In this document: positions 16,563-24,956 of the stretch, one piece after another
Layout of the letters: each line of letters starts with the position of its first letter
Position numbering within the stretch: the first letter of the stretch is position 1
DNA from: Halolamina salifodinae
Lineage (GTDB): Archaea; Halobacteriota; Halobacteria; Halobacteriales; Haloferacaceae
Length of the DNA: 64,000 nucleotides
Assembly: GCF_017874235.1 (NCBI RefSeq)
Contig: NZ_JAGGLC010000003.1
Coordinates: 372,001-436,000, forward strand
Direction of reading: 5' to 3'
The notes under the pieces: model-generated
The model's database searches: none
What the model was told of the DNA's origin: nothing
Seen by the model: the letters and a program-made list of their open reading frames with translations, nothing else
Program-made: the position numbers and the translations under genes

Positions 16563-17861
16563 CTACTCCAGCGCGCTCGCGGCCCGGACGATGGTCTCCT
16601 CGCCGTACTTCGGCCCGATTAGCTGCATCCCGACCGGCAGGCCGTCGGCCTCGCCGGCGGGCACGGAGATGGCGGGCAGGTCCGCGAGGTTCACGGGGAC
16701 GGTGTTCGCGTCCGCGAGGTACATCGTCCGCGGGTCGTCGAGGCTCTCGCCGAGTTCGAACGGCGGGACCGGCATCGTCGGCGACGCGAGGACGTCCGCT
16801 TCCTCGAGGGACTCGTCGAAGTCCTGCTTGATCCACGCACGGGCGTCCTGTGCCTTCCCGTAGTAGCGGTCGTGGTAGCCCGCAGAGAGCGCGAACGTGC
16901 CCAGCAGGATCCGACGTTTGACCTCGGGGCCGAACCCTTCCTCGCGGGCCGTCGCGAACGCCTCGTTCCAGTTGCCGGCCTCGTCGAGGTCGTCGAAATC
17001 ACCCGCCTCCACGGCGTTGAGGCCGTAGCGCGTGCCGTCGAAGCGCGCGAGGTTCGAGGAGGCCTCGGACATCGCGATGACGTAGTAGGCCGCGACGGCT
17101 TTCTCGACGGAGGGCATCGAGACTTCGACGTACTCGGCGCCCTGGTCCTCGAGGTCCGCGATGGCGTCCCAGAACGTCTCGACGACGCCCTCGTCCGCCC
17201 CCTCGATCAGTTCGACGGGGACGCCGATGGTCATCCCCTCCACGTCGCCGTCGGCGGCCGCGGCGTAGTTCGAGTCGTCGCCGTTCTCGACGGTCGTCGC
17301 GTCTCGCTCGTCGGAACCGGCGATCACGTCCAGCAGGCCCGCAGCCTCCTCGACGGTCGGCGCTATCGGGCCGATCTGTTCCAGCGAGTTCGCGTAGGCC
17401 ACGAGACCGTACCGACTGACGAGGCCGTACGTCGGCTTGATCCCGACGACGCCACAGAACGCGGCGGGGGCACGGACCGATCCACCCGTGTCGCTCCCGA
17501 GTGCGAGGTCGGCCTCGCCGGCGGCGACTGCGGCGGCCGAGCCACCCGAGGAGCCACCCGGCACGCGGTCGGTGTCGACCGGATTCAGGGTCGCGCCGAA
17601 GTGCGACGTCTCGGTCGTCGACCCCATCCCGAACTCGTCCATGTTGGCCTTGCCGTTGATCGTCGCGCCGGCCTCTTTGAGGTGCTCGACGACCGTGGCG
17701 TCGTAGGGCGGGACGTAGCCCTCCAGCATCTTCGACCCGCAGGTGGTCTCGACGCCTTCGGTGGAGATGTTGTCCTTGACGGCGACCGTCTTGCCGGTGA
17801 GCGGGCCATCGTCGGCGCCCTCGATGCGCTCTTCGGTGATGTAGGCGTTTAGCTCGGCCAT
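16563..17861 (-). CDS. gatA: Glu-tRNA(Gln)/Asp-tRNA(Asn) amidotransferase subunit A
   Basis: A 432-residue amidase-signature enzyme. The Ser-cisSer-Lys triad is visible as K29 (TVAVKDN), the serine in PGGSSGGSAAAVA and the serine in LGSDTGGSVRAP. GatA releases ammonia from glutamine for transamidation of mischarged tRNA. It is shorter than bacterial GatA (about 485) but normal for haloarchaea. It starts directly after the gatC stop, so the two are cotranscribed; gatB is not in the window. Confidence 0.95.
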   Translation of the reverse strand: MAELNAYITEERIEGADDGPLTGKTVAVKDNISTEGVETTCGSKMLEGYVPPYDATVVEHLKEAGATINGKANMDEFGMGSTTETSHFGATLNPVDTDRVPGGSSGGSAAAVAAGEADLALGSDTGGSVRAPAAFCGVVGIKPTYGLVSRYGLVAYANSLEQIGPIAPTVEEAAGLLDVIAGSDERDATTVENGDDSNYAAAADGDVEGMTIGVPVELIEGADEGVVETFWDAIADLEDQGAEYVEVSMPSVEKAVAAYYVIAMSEASSNLARFDGTRYGLNAVEAGDFDDLDEAGNWNEAFATAREEGFGPEVKRRILLGTFALSAGYHDRYYGKAQDARAWIKQDFDESLEEADVLASPTMPVPPFELGESLDDPRTMYLADANTVPVNLADLPAISVPAGEADGLPVGMQLIGPKYGEETIVRAASALE

Positions 17862-18149
17862 CTACGACACCCGGGGTCCCTTGAAGTAGCCGTCCTCGGT
17901 CTCGCTGGCGTTGCTGAGTGCCTCCTCCTGGGTGAGTCCCTCCTCGATCTCGTCGGCGCGCATCACGTTCACGAGGTCGGGTTCGCTCTCGACTTCGGGC
18001 ACCTCGTCGAGGGTTTCGAAGTCCGCGAGCACCGCTTCGAACTGCTCGGCGAACTGTTCGACCTCGTCGTCGCTCAGATCCACCCGCGCGAGATCCGCAA
18101 CCTCCCGGACCTCCTCGCCGGTGACCGCTGGCTCGTTCCCGTCGCTCAT
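17862..18149 (-). CDS. gatC: Glu-tRNA(Gln)/Asp-tRNA(Asn) amidotransferase subunit C
   Basis: A 95-residue protein with the GatC pattern: EVREVADLARVDLSDDEVEQFAEQFEAVLADFETLDEV, then a loop with DLVNVMRADE and the C-terminal DGYFKGPRV that wraps the GatA surface. It stabilises the GatA-GatB complex. The first ATG at 18149 gives the usual length. It is directly followed by gatA with no gap. Confidence 0.93.
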   Translation of the reverse strand: MSDGNEPAVTGEEVREVADLARVDLSDDEVEQFAEQFEAVLADFETLDEVPEVESEPDLVNVMRADEIEEGLTQEEALSNASETEDGYFKGPRVS

Positions 18150-18334
18150 ACTCTCCGGTCGCTCCGGATTGGGAGTAAGGGTTTCGGTGGGGCCCGAGAC
18201 CGCCGTCGGAACGCCTTCGGGCGGACCAATCGGCCGGCCGAGCGTAAGCGTCGAGTTCGGCACGGACCCGCCGAAAGACGACCGGTGGCTCTGGGTTTGG
18301 GCTGCCGGCTACGCGGCCGTCGGCGGTCTCCCGC

Positions 18335-19495
18335 TCAGATCCCGATCTCGCGGCCGATCACGAGATGCTGGATCTCGCTGGTCCCCTCGCCGATCTCCAT
18401 CAGTTTCGCGTCGCGGTAGAAGCGCTGCGGGGCGAAGTCCTCGGTGTAGCCGTAGCCGCCGAGGGTCTGGACCGCCTCCTCGGCGACCTCGCGGGCGGCC
18501 TCACTGGCGTCGAGTTTGGCGAGGGCGGACTCGCGGGTAACCTCCTCGCCCTGATCGTACGTCCACGCCGCCTTGTGGGTCAGCAGCCGAGCACGCTCGA
18601 TCTTTCGGTGCATGTCCACGACCTTGTCCCGGATGGCGTCGAACTCCGAGATCGGCTGGCCGAACTGCTCGCGCTCGGTGGAGTAGTCACGCGCGGCCTC
18701 GTAGGCGCCCTGTGCGAGCCCTGTCGAGAGCGCGGCGATGCTGACGCGCCCGCCATCGAGGGTCTTTTTGGTCTGCTCCCAGCCCTCGCCCTCCTCGCCG
18801 AGCAGGCGGTCCTCGGGAATGCGTACGTCGTCGAGTTGGATCTCGCAGGTGGGCGAGGAGTTCAGGCCCATCTTGTCCCAGACCGTCGAGATCTCGAAGC
18901 CGTCGTCGTTCTCGGGGTCGACGATGAACGTCGAGATGCCGCCGTAGCCCGCGTCGGGGTCGGTGACGGCCTTCACGAGCACGCTGTTGGCGACGTTGGC
19001 GTTGGTGATGAACTGCTTCGTCCCGTTGAGCACGTACTCGTCGCCCTCTTTCACGGCCATCGTGTCCATGTCCGATGCGTCGGAGCCGCTCCCGGGTTCG
19101 GTGAGCGCCCACGCACCCATTCCCTCGCCCGTGGCGAGCGGTTTCAGCCACTCTTCTTTCTGTTCCTCGGTGCCGAACAGCTCGATGGGCTTGGAGCCAA
19201 GCGAGACGTGCGCGGCGTAGGAGAGCCCGATCCCGCCGGAGATCCGGCCGAGTTCCTCGGCGACGAGTGCGTACATGAACTGGTCGCCCCCGAGGCCGCC
19301 GTACTCCATCGAGACGGGCACGCCCATCATGTCCAGTTCGCCCAACTGCTCGAAGATCTCCTCGGGGAACCGGTGGTCGTTCTCGATCTCCTGGGCGATG
19401 GGTTCGATCTCCTCCTCGCAGAACTCCCGGACGGTGTCGCGGATCATCCGGTGTTCCTCGCTGTCGATCACGTCAAGCAGGCCAGGCTCGCTCAT
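18335..19495 (-). CDS. Acyl-CoA dehydrogenase
   Basis: A 386-residue flavoprotein with the full ACAD architecture: helical N-terminus, beta domain with WALTEPGSGSDASDM (FAD/substrate loop), and C-terminal helical domain ending QTLGGYGYTEDFAPQRFYRDAKLMEIGEGTSEIQ. It oxidises an acyl-CoA to the 2-enoyl-CoA and passes electrons to ETF. Chain-length or branched-chain specificity cannot be read. The ATG at 19495 gives the family-typical N-terminus. Confidence 0.94.
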   Translation of the reverse strand: MSEPGLLDVIDSEEHRMIRDTVREFCEEEIEPIAQEIENDHRFPEEIFEQLGELDMMGVPVSMEYGGLGGDQFMYALVAEELGRISGGIGLSYAAHVSLGSKPIELFGTEEQKEEWLKPLATGEGMGAWALTEPGSGSDASDMDTMAVKEGDEYVLNGTKQFITNANVANSVLVKAVTDPDAGYGGISTFIVDPENDDGFEISTVWDKMGLNSSPTCEIQLDDVRIPEDRLLGEEGEGWEQTKKTLDGGRVSIAALSTGLAQGAYEAARDYSTEREQFGQPISEFDAIRDKVVDMHRKIERARLLTHKAAWTYDQGEEVTRESALAKLDASEAAREVAEEAVQTLGGYGYTEDFAPQRFYRDAKLMEIGEGTSEIQHLVIGREIGI

Positions 19496-19671
19496 GCGCG
19501 GCCGTTCGTGGGAAGACGGCAAAAACCCCGCCGGTCCGCGGGCGTCGACGCCGACCGCCACCGGTGCGGTCGCTGGACGTACTCAGCGGCGCGTGGTCGG
19601 CGTAACCGACCAAAACAACGTGGGGAGAAACCAAACAGCGGTGTTCCGAAAAGTGGTGCTACCTGCCCGTT

Positions 19672-20661
19672 TCAGGGCATGTGGATGCTCTCTTCGGCTT
19701 CCAAGAGCTCGTGGTAGCGGTTGCGGATGGTGACTTCGCTGATGTTCGCGACTTCGCTGACCTCGGACTGGGTCACCTTCTCGTTGGTCAGGAGCGATGC
19801 GGCGTAGACGGCGGCGGCCGCGAGGCCGACCGGCGACTTGCCCGAGTGGACCTCCTGTTCCTTCGCGGTTTGGAGGAGCTGACGGGCGCGGCGCTCAGCC
19901 TCGTCGGAGAGACCGAGGTCGCTGGCAAACCGCGGGACGTACTGCTCGGGGTCGGCGGGCTGGATCTCGAGTTTGAGCTCGCGTACCACGTAGCGGTACG
20001 TCCGGGCGATCTCGTCCTTCTCGACGCGGGAGACCGCCGAAATCTCGTCGAGGCTACGCGGCGTGCCGGCCTTTCGGGCGGCGGCATAGAGGCTGGCCGT
20101 CGAGACGCCCTCGATGGAGCGGCCCGGCAGGAGGTCTTCGCCGAGTGCGCGTCGGTAGATCACGGAGGCAGTTTCGCGGACGTTCTCGGGGAGACCGAGC
20201 GCGGAGGCCATCCGGTCGATCTCGCCGAGTGCCTGCTTGAGGTTTCGTTCCTTGGAGTCCCGGGTCCGGAACCGCTCGTTCCAGGTTCGCAGGCGCTGCA
20301 TCTTCTGGCGCTGGCTGGCCGATAGCTGGTTGCCGTAGGCGTCCTTGTCCTGCCAGCCGATGTTGGTCGACAGCCCCTTGTCGTGCATCATGTTCGTCGT
20401 GGGGGCGCCGACGCGGGACTTCTCGTCTTTCTCGCGGGAGTCGAACGCGCGCCACTCGGGGCCGCGGTCGATGCTGTCCTCGTCGACGACGAGGCCACAG
20501 TCCTGACAGACCGTCTCGCCGTGTTCGGTGTCGGTCGCGAGGCTGCCGCCGCACTCGGGACACTGCAGTTCGTCGACGGACTCCTGCTCCTCTTCGCTCT
20601 CTTCTTCGCTCTGTGCGGACTTGGCACGCTCGCTGGTGTACGCTTGGACTTTATCGCTCAT
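19672..20661 (-). CDS. tfb: Transcription initiation factor TFIIB (TFB)
   Basis: A 329-residue TFB. The N-terminal zinc ribbon has C34-x2-C37-x14-C52-x2-C55, followed by the B-finger/reader region (DRGPEWRAFDSREKDEKSRVGAP) and two cyclin-like repeats (about 130-220 and 228-320) ending in the BRE-recognition helix SEVTIRNRYHELLE. It recruits RNA polymerase to TBP-bound promoters. Haloarchaea carry several TFBs; which one this is cannot be told. An acidic N-terminal extension (EEESEEEQESVDE) precedes the ribbon. Confidence 0.95.
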   Translation of the reverse strand: MSDKVQAYTSERAKSAQSEEESEEEQESVDELQCPECGGSLATDTEHGETVCQDCGLVVDEDSIDRGPEWRAFDSREKDEKSRVGAPTTNMMHDKGLSTNIGWQDKDAYGNQLSASQRQKMQRLRTWNERFRTRDSKERNLKQALGEIDRMASALGLPENVRETASVIYRRALGEDLLPGRSIEGVSTASLYAAARKAGTPRSLDEISAVSRVEKDEIARTYRYVVRELKLEIQPADPEQYVPRFASDLGLSDEAERRARQLLQTAKEQEVHSGKSPVGLAAAAVYAASLLTNEKVTQSEVSEVANISEVTIRNRYHELLEAEESIHMP

Positions 20662-20961
20662 TGGGTGTATTGGGGGAGAGACAGATGGGTCTGGACTGCG
20701 GATCGTCTCACGTCTGGGTAACACGCCACCCTACTTAACTCTGCTGGCTATTTTCCCGGTAAGTAGCTCAGACAGAAAGCCCTGTGTGGGCGTGACACGC
20801 CGTAATTCGGCAGTGTCAGCGATGCGTTTCGTTCGGCCGTGGGACCACCTACGGACTACTTGAGCGTTTCGTCGCGGTGAACCAGGGTGTTTATTGAGCG
20901 TTTCGCTCGGCAAACTCCCCGAAACGGTAGACTTTCAGCGCTCCCGTCGGGAGCGAACGGT
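20662..20961. promoter_or_regulatory. Divergent tfb / trkA promoter region
   Basis: A 300-base region between divergent genes. For trkA, TGTTTATTG near 20888-20895 is a TATA-box candidate. TTGAGCGTTTCG occurs twice as a direct repeat (20860-20871 and 20894-20905). A perfect hairpin CGCTCCC/GGGAGCG with loop gtc (20939-20955) ends six bases before the trkA ATG and contains its purine-rich ribosome-binding stretch. For tfb, an AT-rich stretch at about 20730-20760 may hold the promoter. No gene is seen. Confidence 0.5.
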
Positions 20962-21642
20962 ATGTACGTCGTCGTCGTCGGGGCGGGGGATATCGGTCGC
21001 CCGCTCATCGAGATTGCCACGGCAGCGGGGAACGAAGTCGTCGTCGTCGAACGCGACGAAGCCAAGGCCGAAGCAGTCGCCAGCACCTACGACTGCCTCA
21101 CGATCAACGACGACGCCACCGTGAAGGACACGCTCGAGGACGCGGGCGCGGGACGCGCCGACGCACTCATCTCGACGACCGACCGCGACGCGACCAACGT
21201 GATGGTCTGCCTGCTCGCCCAGGAACTGGCGGTACCTGCGGTGGTCTCGGTGGTCCACGACCCCGAACACATGTCGCTGTTCGAGCGCATCGGCGTCAAC
21301 ACGATGGAGAACCCCAGCCGACTGATCGCCGAACATCTCTTCCGAGCGGTCGAGCGCCCCTCCATCATCGACTACATGCGCGTCGGCGACGAGGCCGAGG
21401 TGTTCGAAATCGAGGTCACTCACGGCGCCCCCATCGCCGGCGAAACGCTCTCGGAAGCTGACGCGGCTGGCCACCTCCCGGATGATCTACTGGTCGTCGC
21501 CATCGAGCGCGGGGAGGTTGGCGAGGTGATCACCCCCCGCGGCGACACCGTCCTACAGGCCGGCGATCAGGTGACGGTGTTCGCCGCCCGCGGGATCACA
21601 CCCGAGGTCACCAGCGTGTTCGGCCACGACGGGGGCGAGTAA
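20962..21642 (+). CDS. trkA: TrkA-type potassium channel regulatory subunit
   Basis: A 226-residue protein with an RCK/TrkA-N Rossmann domain (GAGDIGRPLIEIA, acidic residue at the end of strand 2 in VVVVERDE) and a TrkA-C domain (about 135-226). It binds nucleotide at the cytoplasmic face and gates the TrkH channel. This is a single-RCK form rather than the duplicated bacterial TrkA. Its stop TAA overlaps the trkH ATG by one base, so the two are translationally coupled. Confidence 0.92.
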   Translation: MYVVVVGAGDIGRPLIEIATAAGNEVVVVERDEAKAEAVASTYDCLTINDDATVKDTLEDAGAGRADALISTTDRDATNVMVCLLAQELAVPAVVSVVHDPEHMSLFERIGVNTMENPSRLIAEHLFRAVERPSIIDYMRVGDEAEVFEIEVTHGAPIAGETLSEADAAGHLPDDLLVVAIERGEVGEVITPRGDTVLQAGDQVTVFAARGITPEVTSVFGHDGGE

Positions 21643-23306
21643 TGCCCGGGCGATACGGACGACTCGGGACCGATATCGCCACCATCGCCCGGGACGTCGG
21701 GTCGTTGGTCGCCATGGAGTCCGCGCTGATGGCCGGATCGGCGCTGGTCGCCGCGGTGTTCCGCGAGTGGCACGTCGCCGGCGCGTTCCTGCTCGCCGCG
21801 GCGGTCACCGGCGTCGTCGGCGTCGCGGGGCGTCGACGGTTCAGCGGAGCACCCCAGCCCAAGATGAAACACGGGATGGTGATCGCGGCCGGGGGCTGGT
21901 TCACCACCGCGCTGTTCGGCGCGCTCCCGTTCCTGCTCGCCGCCCATCTCACCCCGCCGGCGGCCGTCGCCGCCTACGTCCCCGCGGGCGCCGACTACAG
22001 CTCCAGCCTCTACTACTTCCGCGACCCGCTCCACGCGCTGTTCGAGAGCATGAGCGGCTGGACCGGCTCGGGGCTCACGATGGCGGTCCACGAACCCAGC
22101 CTCCCGCGGGCGATCCAGTGGTGGCGCTCGCTGATCCAGTGGGTCGGCGGCGTCGGCGTGGTGGTGCTGACGGTGTCGATTCTCGCACGCCCGGGATCTG
22201 GGAGCTACGCGCTCTACCGCTCGGAGGCCCGCGAGAAGAAGATCCACCCGAGCGTGGTCTCGACGGTCCGGACGGTCTGGAAGATCTTCCTGCTGTACAC
22301 CGCGCTCTCGGTTGCGACGCTGTTCGCGGCGATCCTCGCCACCGAACGCGGGGCGAGCCTCTCCCTCGCGGCGGCGTTCTGGGAGGCGCTGAACCACGCC
22401 ATGACCGGGCTCTCGACGGGTGGGTTCTCGATCACGGACAACTCTATTGCGACGTACAACTCGCCGCTGATCGAGGGTGTGCTGCTCCCGATGATGGCGC
22501 TGGGCGCCATCGCGTTCCCGGTCCACTACGCGATGCTGCAGGAGCGTGACCCCAGCCACCTCTGGGAGGACCTCCAGACGCGTTGGCTGTTCGTGCTGTT
22601 CGTGCTCGGGACGGCCGTGCTGATCGCTCAGAACGTCCTCACGCTCCCACAGGCAGCGGGGGCCTTCGTCGCCGAGGACTGGCTGGGGCTGTCGACGCTG
22701 GCCGAGACGGCCGGCCTCGGGCTGTCGCCGATGGCGGCCGATGCGAGCCGCGACGCCGTGTTCCAGTTCGTCTCGGCGCTCTCGTGTACGGGGTTCCAGT
22801 CGGCGCCGATCGGCGACTGGTCGGACGGCGGGAAGCTGATCCTCTCGGGGGCGATGGTCGTCGGCGGCGCCGCGGGGTCGACGGTTGGTGGGATCAAGAT
22901 CATCCGCCTCTACACCATCGGTCGGGGGATCGCGTGGCAGTTCGGCCGGGTGTTCCTCCCGACCAACGCGGTCGTGACCGCAAAGATGGGCGACCGGACG
23001 CTGAACCGACAGGAGATGGAGGCGGAGTTCAGCGAGGCGGCCATCGTGAGCCTGCTCTGGGTCGTGTTGCTCGTCGTCGGGAGTCTGCTGATGGTGAACC
23101 TCGCGCCCGTGGAGTTCGGCTACGCCGACGCGCTGTTCGAGGTCGCGAGCGCCCAGGGGAACGTCGGGCTCTCGACGGGAATCGTCGGGCCGTCGATGGA
23201 TCCGCGGCTGGAGGGGATGTTGCTGTTCAACATGTGGGTCGGGCGCCTGGAGATCATTCCCGTGCTCGCGCTGTTTCGGTCGTTGGTGTACGGGATGGAG
23301 CCGTAA
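21642..23306 (+). CDS. trkH: TrkH/KtrB-family potassium uptake channel
   Basis: A 554-residue membrane protein with four M1-P-M2 repeats. Selectivity-filter segments can be seen near SGWTGSGLT, TGLSTGGFS, SCTGFQS and GNVGLSTG. It imports K+, which haloarchaea accumulate to multimolar levels, so this pair is likely a key osmotic system. It overlaps trkA by one base. A tandem 142-bp repeat starts five bases after its stop codon. Confidence 0.93.
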   Translation: MPGRYGRLGTDIATIARDVGSLVAMESALMAGSALVAAVFREWHVAGAFLLAAAVTGVVGVAGRRRFSGAPQPKMKHGMVIAAGGWFTTALFGALPFLLAAHLTPPAAVAAYVPAGADYSSSLYYFRDPLHALFESMSGWTGSGLTMAVHEPSLPRAIQWWRSLIQWVGGVGVVVLTVSILARPGSGSYALYRSEAREKKIHPSVVSTVRTVWKIFLLYTALSVATLFAAILATERGASLSLAAAFWEALNHAMTGLSTGGFSITDNSIATYNSPLIEGVLLPMMALGAIAFPVHYAMLQERDPSHLWEDLQTRWLFVLFVLGTAVLIAQNVLTLPQAAGAFVAEDWLGLSTLAETAGLGLSPMAADASRDAVFQFVSALSCTGFQSAPIGDWSDGGKLILSGAMVVGGAAGSTVGGIKIIRLYTIGRGIAWQFGRVFLPTNAVVTAKMGDRTLNRQEMEAEFSEAAIVSLLWVVLLVVGSLLMVNLAPVEFGYADALFEVASAQGNVGLSTGIVGPSMDPRLEGMLLFNMWVGRLEIIPVLALFRSLVYGMEP

Positions 23307-23310
23307 CCAG

Positions 23311-23580
23311 CCACGGCACACGACTGGCTCCGGCCTCCGTGCCGGAGCCACGGAGCTACGCCGTGGCTGTGGTAGACCAATCGCGGCGAGCGACCTGTCG
23401 AGTGCTCCGTCGCGCGACGGCGGAGCCCATGCCGCGGCTGTACGTAAGCCACCCACGGCACACGACTGGCTCCGGCCTCCGTGCCGGGGCCACGGAGCTA
23501 CGCCGTGGCTGTGTGTAAGCCAACCGCGGCGAGCGACCTGTCGCGCGCTCCGTCACTCAACGGCGGAGCTAATCCTGTGT
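23311..23580. repeat. 142-bp tandem duplication with internal hairpins
   Basis: Two direct copies with period 142 bases (from 23311 and from 23453), nearly identical for about 115 bases. Each copy contains three inverted repeats: GGCTCCGGC/GCCGGAGCC (23326-23334, 23341-23349; one mismatch in copy 2), CCACGG/CCGTGG (23348-23353, 23361-23366) and GCTCCG/CGGAGC (23404-23409, 23421-23426). It lies in the convergent space between trkH and a hypothetical gene and holds no credible ORF. It may serve as terminator, structured RNA or a mobile repeat. Confidence 0.85.
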
Positions 23581-23618
23581 GCCATCGCTCCAGCCACCCT
23601 GGAAAGCGTGGTCTCGCG

Positions 23619-24524
23619 CTACGCCTTCGCAGTCAGCGCGGTCGTGAGTCGGTGCTCGACCGTGTCGATGCGGTCGAGCACGCGCGCGCCGTCAGCCAGC
23701 ACGGGGTAGGTGGCATCGAGATCCCGGTAGAGGTAGCGATACACTGACTCGGTGTCGCGGCGCTGCCAGCCGAACGTCACGCCCTCGTGGAGCTGTTCCT
23801 GGCGTCTCTCGAGGGTCGTTTTCACCGACTGCCGTGCGTCCTCGAGGCAACTGTAGCGTTCCTGTAGCTCCTCGAACGACCGGCGTCGCAGGCGATCCCC
23901 GTCCAGTTCGCTCGCGTGGTCGGCCGTCCGTTCCAGCGCGTCGCCGGCCGACTCGAGACGGCGGCGCTCCCGGTCGAGCGTATCGAGATACTGATTTCGC
24001 TGCTTGCGGCTCTCCTCGGCGCTCGACAGTACCGCACGTTTGACCTGAGGTGAAAGCCCGTCGTTGACCACCACGGCGCCGGCGACGCCGTCGCCGAACT
24101 CGTTGGCGAGATGCTCCGGGAACGACTCCCCGTAATCGCGCTCGTAGTGGTCGACGGCCATCACCGTCTCGCGATAGCGTTTCCGGAGCGTCGCCATCTC
24201 GCCGGACTGGCTGTTGGCGCTGACGACGCCCGCGCCGCCGGCTTCGACGCTCGGCGTCGGGCCGGGTGCGGGGATCGACTCCACGTCGGCCGCGAACGTC
24301 GAGAGCGCCTCTCGCTCGTCGATGACTGCCTCGCGCTCACGCCCGAGCGCCGCCAGCGCGGCGCGTACGTTCACCCGCGGCGCGAACAGCAGCCCCGCTG
24401 ACAGCCCGGACCACAGCAGGAACGCGATCATCGCGCCCGCGACAGCCGCTGCACAGCCAAAGGCGCCGCTGCACGTGGCAACCCCCCCTTCCACCTCCGG
24501 TCCGAGACTGTAGGATGCGGGCAT
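23619..24524 (-). CDS. Hypothetical coiled-coil membrane protein
   Basis: A 301-residue protein. Residues about 25-50 form one or two membrane segments (AAAVAGAMIAFLLWSGLSAGLLFA), followed by long helical, charged stretches (about 55-80, 105-130, 175-250) that look coiled-coil. There is no catalytic motif. This layout is common among poorly characterised haloarchaeal proteins. Its gene stands alone, converging on trkH across the tandem repeat. Confidence 0.7.
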   Translation of the reverse strand: MPASYSLGPEVEGGVATCSGAFGCAAAVAGAMIAFLLWSGLSAGLLFAPRVNVRAALAALGREREAVIDEREALSTFAADVESIPAPGPTPSVEAGGAGVVSANSQSGEMATLRKRYRETVMAVDHYERDYGESFPEHLANEFGDGVAGAVVVNDGLSPQVKRAVLSSAEESRKQRNQYLDTLDRERRRLESAGDALERTADHASELDGDRLRRRSFEELQERYSCLEDARQSVKTTLERRQEQLHEGVTFGWQRRDTESVYRYLYRDLDATYPVLADGARVLDRIDTVEHRLTTALTAKA

Positions 24525-24634
24525 CTGTTGAATGTATCACTCGTGGCAACCCACTTCAAACAATCGGGGGTTGTAAGAATCCGGTAACGCACCCCCATCG
24601 ACAGAGCGAAGCAGCCTCCGTCACTAGAGCCGAT

Positions 24635-24955
24635 ATGGTGAAAATGGTCGTGCTGCTGGTCCGCAAGGAATCACTCAGCTACGAGGCGTTCCGTCGCTAC
24701 TGGGAGGACGAACACGTCCCGATGGTCGAGGCGCTGCCGGGGGTCCAGCGCTACGTAACCTCCCACCCGACCGACCCCGAGAAATCCGCTTACGCCGGCG
24801 TCGCCGAGGTGTACTTCGAGGAGATGGACGACCTCGGTGCGGCCTTCGAGTCCGAGGCCGGCCAGGCGCTCCAGGAAGACGCCGCCGAGTTCTCGGATCA
24901 GGAGGCCGGCGAAGTGATGTTCATGGAGGAGACCGAGCAGTTCGTCGCGGAGTAA
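24635..24955 (+). CDS. EthD-domain protein
   Basis: A 106-residue dimeric alpha+beta barrel-type protein. The family pattern is visible: KMVVLLVRKESLSYEAFRRYWEDEHVPMVEALPGVQRYV followed by EVYFEEMDDLGAAFES. EthD-like proteins accompany degradation pathways and often act as small isomerases or lyases; the role here is unknown. Its stop lies one base from the stop of the convergent CoA transferase gene. Confidence 0.88.
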   Translation: MVKMVVLLVRKESLSYEAFRRYWEDEHVPMVEALPGVQRYVTSHPTDPEKSAYAGVAEVYFEEMDDLGAAFESEAGQALQEDAAEFSDQEAGEVMFMEETEQFVAE

Positions 24956-24956
24956 C

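Noticed and set aside
21567-23456. A 629-codon minus-strand reading frame across trkH
   Set aside because: It is antisense to a clear TrkH gene and is Arg/His/Gln-rich. Long antisense frames are common in DNA with very high third-position GC.
23311-23580. CRISPR-like array
   Set aside because: There are only two units of 142 bases with no alternating unique spacers and no cas genes in the window.
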